Assembly (NCBI RefSeq): GCF_023898315.1
Contig: NC_064621.1
Coordinates: forward strand, 541,033,383 to 541,097,382
DNA length: 64,000 bases
From: Schistocerca nitens
Lineage: Eukaryota; Arthropoda; Insecta; Orthoptera; Acrididae
Direction of reading: 5' to 3'
Made by a program: the position numbers and the translations under genes. Under the pieces are notes generated by a model. The model had not been told where the DNA came from and ran no database searches. It saw nothing but the letters and a program-made list of their open reading frames with translations. This document shows positions 22,736 through 33,202 of the stretch, piece after piece. Within the stretch, counting starts at the first letter, position 1, and each line of letters begins with the position of its first letter.

Positions 22736-22903
22736 CAGAAATTAGTGTTTAGTACAAAAAATACATGGTTTTCTTCTTTTTGAAAATTAAGCTGTAGGAA
22801 GTAGTGAATAATCTCATTAGGAACAATTGTTGTTTGTTAACTTAACACATACAATTTGATACATGATTTGTTACATGTTTCATTATAAATGTAATTTTTT
22901 CAG
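21906..22903 (+). other. intron/upstream sequence before the MBD2/3 exon
   Basis: No exon of MBD2/3 is identified here. There is a poly-A run at 22712-22733, and the stretch ends in a pyrimidine-rich tract plus CAG acceptor at 22892-22903. Confidence 0.5.
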
Positions 22904-23149
22904 CTGTTCTGGGAAAAACGCTTAGAGGGGCTTCGTGCATGTGATCTCGACGGTACAGAGTTCGATGCTATGGAGCTGCCTCGTGCGCTTCGACCAGTGG
23001 GCCCACATGTTGGTGATGAGACGTTGCTGCAGTCAGTTGCAACAGCACTACATGTTTCTGCTCAACCTGTTACTGGTCAGACAGGATCTCGAACTGTTCT
23101 AGACAAAAATCCTGGTGTATTTCTCAACCCTGAGCAACCCCTTGTGCAG
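22904..23149 (+). CDS. MBD2/3: MBD2/3 protein, penultimate coding exon
   Basis: This exon of the host methyl-CpG-binding protein MBD2/3 has 82 codons and phase-0 ends. It follows a polypyrimidine tract and TTTTTTCAG and is ended by the donor GTACAT at 23150. It begins LFWEKRLEGLRACD and contains FDAMELPRALRPVGPH, GDETLLQSVATALHVS, then TGQTGSRTVLDKNPGVFL and NPEQPLVQ. All of these match the conserved region downstream of the MBD in animal MBD2/3. In vertebrate MBD2 this part is the intrinsically disordered segment that recruits the histone-deacetylase core of NuRD, a nuclear chromatin-remodelling complex. There are no stops and no damaged residues. The first part of the protein, including the methyl-CpG-binding fold, is not in the window as far as I can see. 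Confidence 0.95.
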
Positions 23150-24068
23150 GTACATTTTTGCACATTAGTATCACAAATTGAGGTGAATTAGTAAGCATAT
23201 CTCTCTCTCTGTCTTATTCTCTCTCGCTCATATGTACCGCTTACTACAGCAGTTGATAATAACCATGTGGCCAAAATTGGTCCATTAGTGACAAATAAAC
23301 CATTTCATTCAAATAAGACAGCCACAGCAAACTCTGGCATCTTTTGATTAATTTTTGATGGCTGTGAAACAACATTGGGGGAGCAGGGATTTCAAATTAA
23401 GTCATTGACCTACTCTAGTTTAGCAAGGGAATTTTTTTCATCCTTGGTCTCTGGGTACTGTCACTTCCTTGAATCCCATTTATAGGTTAAGGCATCTCTT
23501 TCATTTGAGATACTTTTTTATACTAATGATATTGATAATGTATTTTCCTTGTAGTTACAATGGGCTCATAAAATAGCAGTCAGCTTGTTTCCATAACCTT
23601 ATTAACTGCCAGAATGCAGGCACAAAATCCATTTTTTTTCCAGATGTAGCTGTTCAGTTTTTTTGTTTAAGAAGTGTATTCTTGATGAATTCTGTTGTTC
23701 TTTGTATCTTCATAATAAAGTGTCAGCCAATTTTTCCATAGTAAAAGTCATTGTGGGCCTAAAAATCATTTACAAATTAATATTGATCTAACACTATAAA
23801 TATTTTATGAATGGCACAAATTAAATTAACTTTGGTCTGTCTCCAATACACCCGATGTACATAGACCATACTTCATTCATTCCACATAGGGGCAACACAC
23901 AATTAATCAAGTATTTCCTGTCCCATCAAAAAAGTTTATTGTTAAGAGAAGTATAAAATTCGTAGTGATGATGTGTCATTCAATCCACTACAAGAATATT
24001 ATGAAACCTGTATTAATACATTTTTAGTCAGCAATTTCTTCCCAGAACAACAGAACAGTTATATTACT

Positions 24069-24622
24069 AAATATTGATTAATATAACAGAGGGAAACATT
24101 CCACGTGGGAAAAATATATCTAAAAACAAAGATTATGTGACTTACCGAACGAAAGCACTGGCAGGTCGATGGACACACAAACAAACACAAACATACACAC
24201 AAAATTCAAGCTTTCGCAACAAACTGTTGCCTCATCAGGAAAGAGGGAAGGAGAGGGAAAGACAAAAGGATGCGGGTTTTAAGGGAGAGGGTAAGGAGTC
24301 ATTCCAATCCCGGGAGCGGAAAGACTTACCTTAGGGGGAAAAAAGGACGGGTATACACTCACACACACACACATCCACACATTTTCCCCCTAAGGTAAGT
24401 CTTTCCGCTCCCGGGATTGGAATGACTCCTTACCCTCTCCCTTAAAACCCACATCCTTTCGTCTTTCCCTCTCCTTCCCTCTTTCCTGATGAGGCAACAG
24501 TTTGTTGCGAAAGCTTGAATTTTGTGTGTGTGTTTGTGTTGGTTTGTGTGTCCATCGACCTGCCAGCACTTTCGTTCGGTAAGTCACATCATCTTTGTTT
24601 TAAGATATAAATATTGATTAAT
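24069..24622. mobile_element. long foldback element with 14-bp target duplication
   Basis: Arms of about 240 bp (24113-24356 and 24375-24608) are near-perfect reverse complements around a short AC-rich loop. The arms contain CGAAAGCTTGAATTTTG, CTGATGAGGCAACAGT and CTCCCGGGATTGG. The element is bounded by a perfect 14-bp direct repeat, AAATATTGATTAAT, at 24069-24082 and 24609-24622. About 30 bp at the left end (AACAGAGGGAAACATTCCAC) is not part of the palindrome. It carries no coding capacity; the two open frames in it are mirror images of each other. It lies inside the transcribed last intron of MBD2/3, so the pre-mRNA should form a long hairpin. Confidence 0.92.
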
Positions 24623-24649
24623 TATTACAGACTCTGAACTTTATTATAT

Positions 24650-24775
24650 AATTTGATAGATACAAAAATCTGCTCACCAATCAACGGCAGGGAAAAACAC
24701 ACACAAAATTTGAAGAATTGTGTTTTCTTCTGCCACCAATTTGTGAGTGGATCCTTTATCTATCCAATTATGTTA
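24650..24775. mobile_element. small hairpin MITE
   Basis: Left end ATAATTTGATAGATACAAAA with ATCTGCTCACC mirrors the right end GTGAGTGGATCC with TTTATCTATCCAATTAT. The ends match those of the 42117-42585 foldback (GGATAGATAAAAAATCTACT), so this is a short member of that family. The interior is about 65 bp. Confidence 0.75.
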
Positions 24776-24884
24776 TAATTTGAAAAATTATTTTTGTTGA
24801 TACATTAGACTCTGAACTTCATTATTGTCATACATAACTAACTTCAAGTAACATTATTACTTAATGTGCTTCAATTTCTTGCAG

Positions 24885-24983
24885 GCTGTAACCATTGCAG
24901 ATGAAGATATCAAACGCCAAGAGGAGCGTGTTGCAAGTGCTCGTAAGAAACTTCAGGAAGCTCTCAAGAGAATTGTAGCATAG
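24885..24983 (+). CDS. MBD2/3: MBD2/3 protein, last coding exon
   Basis: This exon follows TTTCTTGCAG and encodes 32 residues and a TAG (24981-24983): AVTIADEDIKRQEERVAS, then ARKKLQEALKRIVA. It is the conserved C-terminal coiled coil of MBD2/3, which in vertebrates pairs with the coiled coil of GATAD2A/B (p66) to bring in the CHD4 helicase module of NuRD. Heptad-like leucine and valine spacing and the DED-I-RQEERV signature are intact. Phase 0 matches the previous exon. The protein ends almost directly after the coiled coil, without the acidic tail of vertebrate MBD2 and MBD3. Confidence 0.95.
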   Translation, partial: AVTIADEDIKRQEERVASARKKLQEALKRIVA

Positions 24984-25370
24984 CAGAATATCGTAATTGA
25001 AATGTGACTGTTTGGGTACTGACAGACAGGTTGTCTTATTCACTCAGGTTGTGGCATGTGTTGCAGAAAGGTGTAGTTGTGTGTGAAACTGTTGTGTGGT
25101 TCCATTGGTATACACAGTGCAGCAGTGCTCTTTGATCTCACATTTTGTAAGCACAGACTGAGTAATATTTGTTCTTGGACTAGTTTTCTTATATTGCCTC
25201 GACAAAGCAAAGGATCTTTCCCCTTGGAGGACACTACGAATTAACAAAATAAATGCAATAATTCTGTCTTTATAAAGACTAAAAGTGATTTTTGTGGCCT
25301 ATGACAACAAAATGTACTTCATTATTGTAATACTTTCATTAATGAATAAATGTGTACAGGTTGTGTGTAA
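24984..25370 (+). other. MBD2/3 3' untranslated region (inferred)
   Basis: Non-coding sequence after the TAG. Poly-A signals AATAAA occur at 25248-25253 and 25345-25350. A transcript end shortly after either is likely; I cannot tell which is used. Short minus-strand frames at 25040-25247 are taken as chance. Confidence 0.65.
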
Positions 25371-25742
25371 ATTATTAATATCTAAGATTCAGGCTTATGG
25401 ATGTCTAATGATAAAAATTCCAAAATCAGACAAAAAAAATATGACTTAAAAATATTTATTGTGATTAAAATTTCAACATTTTATCAGTTGAGTATTGTGG
25501 GGTGTTAAAGCCCACTCTTCACCATTAAGTTGTGAGCTGCTGGAACAAAGTTTCAGTTTAATGTTGTAGCAAGGGCTTTAACATTATGTTGAAATTGCAG
25601 TCACAGTAAATATTTTCAACAACCATGTATAGTATGACTTCATTCAGTAATTACACTAAGGCTGTGGACCCGTTCCTCATCAGAAATCACATTTTATATT
25701 GATAAATATAAATTTGGATATTAAATGACAGAAAATAATACA

Positions 25743-26085
25743 CAGGGTTATTCAAAATTATAGTCTCAGTTCGTACTTTTGTATTTAATGAGCTATACAT
25801 AATACAAGACACGATTTAACTTATATTTGATTATACTGATATGACAGTTTATGGGCATCAATATGCCCCCTTTGGCTGCACAGATAACATCCAATCAGTA
25901 ACTGAACCATTCCATCTGATGATAAACTTATTGTACCACTGAGTGAGTTTACTGTAACTGTGATGTGGTCTCTTAATTTATCCAGCATTGTTGTTAGAGA
26001 AGCTTCTTTCACTAATCCTAACAACAAAGAACAAAAGTCAGGCCGGTGACCAGAGCAGGAACGCGAGTTCACCCTCCTGACACAA
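25743..26085 (-). pseudogene. IS630/Tc1-like transposase 3' end
   Basis: The terminal repeat-like CAGGGTTATTCAAAATTATA at 25743 is followed on the minus strand by the end of a transposase. Blocks are LDKLRDHITVTVNSLSG, then MVQLLIGCYLCSQRGHIDAH (26010-25860). Relatives end with a similar LDICRATGGAHIE stretch. It belongs to the same broad family as 18641-19262. The other terminal repeat and the catalytic part are missing. Confidence 0.55.
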
Positions 26086-26164
26086 GCAATTTAACAGAGA
26101 CTCATTGAGAAATCGTTAAATATTTAGTTTTCAATCAGGTGGGTCTATGTCCTGACTGAAATTC

Positions 26165-26407
26165 TGCATTTTTTGAGAGTATAAATCACCATTTGACTGT
26201 GTATTATTACATTTATCTTCTGTACATCCAGATTTCAGCTTTTATCCCATTATCAGGTACAATGTTCTTAGACCGTGATCATGTTACTAGTCTAAGAACT
26301 TGTAACATTGTACTTGATAATGGGATAAAAGATAAAATCTAGATAGTACAGAAGATAAATACAGTAATATACAGTCAAATGGCAGTTTATTCTCTCAAAA
26401 AATGTTG
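26165..26407. mobile_element. hairpin MITE, about 240 bp
   Basis: An inverted repeat with GCATTTTTTGAGAGTATAAA at the left and its complement ending AAAAATGTTGC at the right. Inner matches are CCATTTGACTGT, TTTATCTTCTGTAC, CTTTTATCCCATTATCA and GTACAATGTTCTTAGAC. The centre is near 26285. There is no coding capacity. Confidence 0.85.
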
Positions 26408-26409
26408 CA

Positions 26410-28890
26410 TGATTATGGCTTAACATTATCAAAAACTTTCAAAATCTGCATTGATTTGCTACAGAAGCCTTTTCTACAATATTGTGTCATATGATATGCC
26501 AGTAGTCATGTTTTCATGAAAACAGAAAACCTTGTGTTAGTGATACAATGCAATTTATTCACCTTGAACTGTAAACTTCATGCCAAAACCAGCCATTGCT
26601 GATGTGTATAATTTTCTCTTCTAATTTACAGTCAGCTGGGCCAATAACTTAGCACAAAGAACCATTTATACCAGGCTGTGTGTTCCACTCAACAAATTCT
26701 CCTCTTCACTAGAGGTGTAATGTGTAATGTTGAAATGACAGCTCATACAGCAGTTACTTATTTGATTTTATTGAACCTATAAACAAAAAACATTTGGTGC
26801 TTCACCCTCAAATTGAAAGTTATTTAATTTCTTCAATTAATTAATAACTAAGGCATTGTCAGCTGTCTTATCCAAGCAACAATTTAAAAAATCTGGTTTC
26901 CTTCACCTGTCACTGGTGATAAAATTCTCTCTAACTGTGGCTGTACACATCATGAACACTATTTGACTAAAGAAGTTTGACCATTATCTAATTTTATATT
27001 GTGTCAGTTGTGTCCAAGAAATCTTCCAATTAGAGATGGACTAAACTATTAATTACAAGTAACAGGCTACAACTGGAATGTTGTTATAATAAGTGCCACA
27101 TAGGTCACGAAGTGCAAGAAAACCAGAGAAATACAGAAAATTGCTACATGAGATGTTTATATTTTCCCACCTCCGCGTTGCAAATGTTTTGACTTTTGAG
27201 TGAAATGCCCAGTCGATGTGCTGCTGTTTTCACGTCAATTCTACCAACAGTGAAAGTTGTTTAGTTCTCTGGGTGTTGTAAAATTCCTGGATTCGTCTCG
27301 TTGTGCAGCCTATGAAAAGGATTGCGGAAGACTCCCAAATAAATTCCAAAGTACAGTGCAGTTTTAACACCAATATATTTCCAGGACTCTGGTGTCTGAG
27401 CCTGGTGAACTGTACCGGTTACATCACATGTACCCAAAGTTGACATCAAATGACACAGAGATCACAACAATCAACGAAAGAGTGAGCCTACAATACATTT
27501 GATCGCAACCCTAGCCAAAAAACGAGTGCCCCAAGGCACCTGCGTGACCTCTATTTATACTTTTGTTAACAATTACCTACAATGAAAATTACAATTTTAT
27601 GTAAAATCACAATTAAAAGTTAAACCGAATATGAGATACACATTGTAAATTTTTAGCAATCTCAGTGCTGAACAAGGTGAACCTATTTTCAACTTAGTTA
27701 CGAGTTAATATAACATTTTCTGACTAATTATGTTACAGGTAACAATTACATTTCTAAATTTGTTTTTAACAAATCAACTAGTGCCTGAATTTTAGTGCTA
27801 ACATATATCGGAGATTCAATTAACTTGCTTTATTTATATGTTCTATTTAAATTGTTGTAGTAATTTTATAATGATAGGTTTACTGGTACATCCTGACCAC
27901 GTGCTACATTTCTTTCAATTAGTTACAGTATTAATTTCACATTTATATTGTGTTTTTCACATAAGAACAATGTTAATCAGCAAAGCATCATTTTTGAATT
28001 ATATGTAGACTGAAATAGTGGTTATTTTTGTATGTAATTTGGAAACAGGTCACTTTACAATCAGGCAATTAGGACTGGTGTTTATCTTTAATGCTCTCCG
28101 AGGGGTTCTAATAGGGCAATGAGATACAGTAATATTTCATACACTAATGCAAATTAAGTGTTTTGTATGGTTAATATAATCAGTTTGTTTAAGATACTAA
28201 ACAGTATATTCATGCTTTCTTTAACAAACCACGTTTCGAAAACAGAACCTTTTTTTACAGACTTCGTGCTTAAGCAAGTATGATTATAATTGTGAACTGA
28301 TAAATTTATTGTTGGATGCCTTTGCTCCAGATGTTTTCTCAGGTTGCAATAATTTTGAAACGTAATGTTTGACCAAAATATATTCCCAATAAGTAACTAG
28401 GACTTTTATTAATTATTGACAACATGTGACCACACACAAAATTGAATGTATAATCCCTGTACTTCACTTTCCTGTAATGTGTCACATTTGTGTAATACAT
28501 TTGGAGCTGTAGACATGTGACGGCTTCCACATTTGAACAGCACTCCACAGTCTGTGGACAGATAACTGTTACCGAAAGTTCCAAGTGTTTGCGACCACGC
28601 AGAGTTGAAATAAATCACTGCTGCGAAGGAAGAAATGTAATGCAGTTATTTGATTAACACCCAGCCTGGGCGGAGTTATTTGCGCATATTGTCTATTGCA
28701 GTGCAGTTTAGTGCAGGAATGGTACTGAGTTGTTTAACACGTTGATTGTCAGGTGGCCGTTGGCAGCCACAGCAGAGGCTCACACCTGATGCTGTGTCCA
28801 CCAGCCAGGTGGTGAAACACTATCATTATATGTGTGATAGTCATTGTTATTACAGAAATTTTAACTAAAATAATGGAAACTCCAGGTAGT
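26410..28890. other. large unassigned stretch
   Basis: No transposon domain, RNA gene or host exon was recognised. A TATAAATA on the minus strand (27552-27559) lies about 100 bp upstream of a 62-codon minus-strand frame (27449-27261). The frame has no known motif, so a promoter or an LTR is only a possibility. Short frames at 28339-28618 also lack motifs. Confidence 0.4.
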
Positions 28891-28894
28891 AATA

Positions 28895-29257
28895 TTAACA
28901 ATGTAAGAAAAGATTGACTGCTACTTATCGTAAAGGTGACACTTTATGTTGCAGACAGGCACAATTAAAAGGCACTTACACATGAGCCTTCAGCAGAAAA
29001 AGGGAGACTCACACTATTCATTCACACAAGCAAGCATACCTCAAGCGCACATGACTGCCAACTCCCTTGCCCAAGCTGCCGGTCATGCGTGCATGGGGTA
29101 TACTAGTTGGTGTGAATGAATGGTGCGTGTGTTTCTCTTTTTCTGATCAAGGCTGTGGTCGAAAGCTTATGTGTAAGTGCCTTTTAACTTTTCCTGTCTG
29201 CAATCTAAAGTGTCGTCTTTACAGTAGATAGCAATCTATCTTTTCTTACATTGTTAA
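28895..29257. mobile_element. hairpin MITE, copy 2
   Basis: Ends are TTAACAATGTAAGAAAAGAT and its complement ATCTTTTCTTACATTGTTAA (the last part at 29238-29257). Sub-terminal matches surround ACAATTAAAAGGCACTTACA. It is of the same family as 4281-4487, but longer and with an extra internal segment. Confidence 0.85.
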
Positions 29258-29259
29258 TT

Positions 29260-30389
29260 TTAACTGCATGAAGAAATGAACTGTAACAAAAACTGAGTAG
29301 TTTTCTTGTTGATATCCAAAATGGTGTGACTGGCAGAAACTCAATTTTCTGTTGATGAATACAGAATTTAATACGGTCCATTGTGGTATTATTTGCTTTA
29401 TAGGATGACTCCATAACTGTTGTTTTAATAGCTAAGTTCAGTTTCCCCAGCAACATTCATTTTCTCATAGAACAGTAGCCAACTTGTGTGTGCTAATTTC
29501 TTTGCTAGAGTGTCATTGCAGAAGTCAACATTAGTCTTTTGAGTTTTCATAACCATTTCCCTGCATTTCACAAGTTTCATTCATACACCTCTTCAGACAA
29601 CACCACCACTAGTACCAAATCAGTATTCAATAAACATTTAGTGTTTTATGGCTTTATCTTTCTTTCAGTCTTGCTGATTTTTCAAAAAAATAGGAATACT
29701 GGTTTTTAAGTGATGTACATAATGTAAGGCAATCTGTAATTTCCAAATATAAAAGTGGCATTAATGTATTAAGTGCAGTATAGGACTTGATCTTTTGCCA
29801 TGATTCTGCTGCCAATTTTTGTGCTATTAAATACGTTAAAACAGCTTAAGACAGTTTGTAATGTTTCAGAATATACATTGAGTCTGTAAATAAGGTGAAG
29901 TCCTGAAGTGCACTGAGGGGAATGAATAACAACATTTTAATCTATGTTGAGGGGACACAGAAGAGGAAACTTTACACAAGGATAACACAAAAAGTTACTT
30001 GCTAGTAGAATACCACTGGCAGTAACAAAGCTGCATGGTATAGTAATTAAACTGGGAAATGTTTGTTGGTGAACTTAATGTCCATTATATGCTCAACATT
30101 ACCTGAGATGTGGTTGAATAAAAATTTTGTATGTGATCTCACCTGTGAGGGTATTACATTTACTTTGCATTCGTTCTTCACGTCATTTTCTGTAAATTCC
30201 ATTGTAAAGGAGAGCCTTCATGGATGTGAAATGTGTCAAGTTATGCATTAACATCCAGAAAACAGACACTACAGGCTACATCCGTAAGGCGTACAACAAT
30301 GAATTATTACAACTAGAGCTAATCTGCTCCAGCTGTTAATTAGAGGAATTTCTTCTAGATTGAAGTGCCGAGGTGCACCATTGGAAAAA

Positions 30390-30455
<66 letters not shown>

Positions 30456-30660
30456 CGTAATTTTAAAAAGGTCACTGCTCCTCCTCTTGCACACTACTCA
30501 CCTGCAGTTTAGATTTTGTACTAAGCTTTTCTATAACTTAACTTATTTCAGAGACCTCTAAAATTGACAATATACTGGAAAAATTAAAAACCTCTTAAAC
30601 AGGAATGTTTGTGTTAACTGAAAAATACATCCATGAATCAAATTACAGAAGTAGTGGTTA
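29260..30660. other. unassigned stretch with a GT/GA microsatellite
   Basis: Nothing coding is recognised. A compound (GT)11(GA)20 microsatellite lies at 30391-30452. Confidence 0.55.
30391..30452. repeat. (GT)n(GA)n compound microsatellite
   Basis: GT repeats at 30391-30412 switch directly to GA repeats to 30452. Confidence 0.98.
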
Positions 30661-30663
30661 ATA

Positions 30664-32087
30664 CACTACTGGCCATTAAAATTGCTACACCAAGAAAAAT
30701 TGCTACACCAAGAAGAAATGCAGATGATAAACAGGTATTCATTGGACAAATATATTGTACTAGAACTGACATGTGATTACATTTTCATGCAATTTGGGTG
30801 CATAGATCCTGAGAAATCAGTACCCAAAATAACCACCTCTGGCCGTAATAACTGCCTTGATACACTTGAGCATTGAGTCGAACAGAGCTTGGAGGGCGTG
30901 TACAGGTACAGCTGCCCATGCAGCTACAACACAATACCACAGTTCATCAAGAGTAGTGACTGGCGTATTGTGACGAGCCAGTTGCTCGGCCACCATTGAC
31001 CAGACGTTTTCAATTGGTGAGAGATCTGGAGAATGTGCTGGCCAGGGCAGCAGTCAAACATTTTCTGTATCCAGAAAGGCCCATGCAGGACCTGCAACAT
31101 GCGGTCGTGCATTATCCTGCTGAAATGTAGGGTTTCGCAAGGATCAAATGAAGGGTAGAGCCACGGGTTGTAACACATCTGAAATGTAACGTCCACTGTT
31201 CAAATTGCCGTCAATGCGAACAAGAGGTGACCGAGACGTGTAACCAATGGTACCCCATACCATCACGCCAGGTGATATGCCAGTATGGCGATGACGAATA
31301 CATGCTTCCAATGTGCGTTCACAGCAATGTCACCAAACACGGTTGCGACGATCATGATGCTGTAAACAGAACCTGGATTCATCCGAAAAAATGACGTTTT
31401 GCCATTTGTGCACCCAGGTTCATCGTTGAGTACACCATCGCGTGCGCTCCCGCCTGTGATGCAGCGTCAAGGGTAGCGGCAGCCATGGTCTCCGAGCTGA
31501 TAGTCCATGCTGTTGCAAACATCGTCGAACTGTTCGTGCAGATGGTTGTCGTCTTGCAAACGTCCCCATCTGTTAACTCAGGGATCGAGACGTGGCTGCA
31601 TGATCCGTTACAGCTGTGGGGATAAGATGCCTGTCATCTCAACTGCTAGTGATACGAGGCCGTTGGGATCCAGCACGGCGTTCCGTATTACCCTCCTGAG
31701 CCCACCGATTCCATATTTTGCTAACAGTCATAGGATCTCGACCAACACAAACAGCAATGTGGTGATACGATAAACCGCAATCGCGATAGGCTACAGTCCG
31801 ACCTTTATCAAAGTTGGAAACATGATGGCACACATTTCTCCTCCTTACACGAGACATCACAACAATGTTTCACCAGGCAACGCCAGTCAACTGCTGTTTG
31901 TGTATGAGAAATCGGTTGGAAACTTTCCTCACGTCAGCACGTTGTAATGTCGCCACCGGCACCAACCTTGTGTGAATGCTCTGAAAAGCTAATCATTTGC
32001 ATATCACAGCATCTTCTTCCTGTCGGTTAAATTTCGCATCTGTAGCACTTCATCATTGTGGTGTAGCAATTTTAATGGCCAGTAGTG
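30664..32087 (-). mobile_element. Tc1-like transposon, full length, dead
   Basis: Terminal inverted repeats CACTACTGGCCATTAAAATT at 30664 and its complement ending AATGGCCAGTAGTG at 32087 are nearly perfect. Both are flanked by TA (30662-30663 and 32088-32089). Length is 1424 bp. Next to the left end ATTGCTACACCAAGAA is tandemly duplicated. Confidence 0.93.
30840..31860 (-). pseudogene. Tc1-like transposase with stops
   Basis: The minus strand starts near 31860 with MMSRVRRRNVCHHVSNF, then DKGRTVAYRDCGLSYHHIA and the helix-turn-helix region RDPMTVSKIWNRWAQEG. The catalytic domain follows in broken frames: VIFSDESRFCLQHHD near 31390 (first Asp), GVMVWGTIGYTSRSP near 31260, FQQDNARPHVAG near 31110 (second Asp), and HSPDLSPIENVW near 31020 (the acidic residue of DD34E). 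The catalytic triad residues are readable, but stops and frameshifts interrupt the frame. The best open piece is only 73 codons. Confidence 0.88.
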
Positions 32088-32440
32088 TAGTTAATCTTCT
32101 AATACATTTCAAGCCAGGCATTAGGCTTTTCCCCCCCATGAACCATGGACCTTACCGTTGGTGGGGAGTCTTGCGTGCCTCAGCGATACAGATGGCCGTA
32201 CCGTAGGTGGAACCACAACGGAGGGGTATCTGTTGAGAGGCCAGACAAACATGTGGTTCCTGAAGAGGGGCAGCAGCCTTTTCAGTAGTTGCAGGGGCAA
32301 CAGTCTGGATGATTGACTGATCTGGCCTTGTAACATTAACCAAAACGGCCTTGCTGTGCCGGTACTGCGAACGGCTGAAAGCAAGGGGAAACTACAGCCG
32401 TATTTTTTCCCGAGGACATGCAGCTTTACTGTATGATTAA

Positions 32441-33202
32441 ATGATGATGGCGTCCTCTTGGGTAAAATATTCCGGAGGTAAAATAGTCCCCCATTCGGAT
32501 CTCCGGGTGGGGACTACTCAGGAGGACGTCGTTATCAGGAGAAAGAAAACTGGCGTTCTACGGATCGGAGCGTGGAATGTCAGATCCCTTAATCGGGCAG
32601 GTAGGTTAGAAAATTTAAAAAGGGAAATGGATAGGTTAAAGTTAGATATAGTGGGAATTAGTGAAGTTCGGTGGCAGGAGGAACAAGACTTTTGGTCTGG
32701 TGATTACAGGGTTATAAATACAAAATCAAATAGGGGTAATGCAGGAGTAGGTTTAATAATGAATAAAAAAATAGGAGTCCGGGTTAGCTACTACAAACAG
32801 CATAGTGAACGCATTATTGTGGCCAAGATAGACACGAAGCCCACGCCCACTACAGTAGTACAAGTTTATATGCCAACTAGTTCTGCAGATGATGAAGAAA
32901 TAGATGAAATGTATGACGAGATAAAAGAATTTATTCACGTAGTGAAGGGAGATGAAAATTTAATAGTCATGGGTGACTGGAATTTGTCAGTAGGAAAAGG
33001 GAGAGAAGGAAACATAGTAGGTGAATATGGATTGGGGGGAAGAAATGAAAGAGGAAGCCGCCTTGTAGAATTTTGCACAGAGCATAACTTAATCATAACT
33101 AACACTTGGTTCAAGAATCATAAAAGAAGGTTGTATATCTGGAAGAATCCTGGAGATACTAAAAGGTATCAGATAGATTATATAATGGTAAGACAGATTT
33201 AG
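32441..33202 (+). pseudogene. RTE AP-endonuclease domain
   Basis: The AP-like endonuclease that nicks target DNA for target-primed reverse transcription. Motifs are LRIGAWNVRSLN (Asn), ISEVRWQ (catalytic Glu), VQVYMPTSSADDEE, VMGDWNLSVG (Asp/Asn), NTWFKNHKRRLYIW and RYQIDYIMVR. Relatives are often annotated as craniofacial development protein 2-like, which is an RTE endonuclease. The ATG at 32441 is preceded by about 310 bp of leader. The frame is lost near 33196, where CAGATTTAGG stands against CAGAAATTTAGG at 16067 in the sister copy. That 2-base deletion separates this piece from the rest of the protein starting at 33243. Confidence 0.92.

Larger units (their letters stand above)
23150..24884 (+). 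other. last intron of MBD2/3
   Basis: GT at 23150-23151 and AG at 24883-24884 bound this 1735-bp intron, with phase 0 on both sides. It hosts the 526-bp foldback (24083-24608) and a 126-bp hairpin (24650-24775). The rest (23152-24068) has no recognised feature. Confidence 0.9.

Noticed and set aside
18292-22903. Search for the upstream MBD2/3 exon (RQTASIFKQP-type sequence)
   Set aside because: No matching codons were seen by eye. The exon is probably before the window or too diverged to spot without alignment.
24074-24334. Small proteins in the foldback arms (with a mirror copy at 24390-24587)
   Set aside because: The two frames are the same palindromic arm read from both strands; no domain is present.
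32441-33202. Craniofacial development protein 2-like host gene
   Set aside because: The similarity is to the endonuclease of RTE elements. Flanking target duplication, RT and (CAA)n tail show an RTE LINE.
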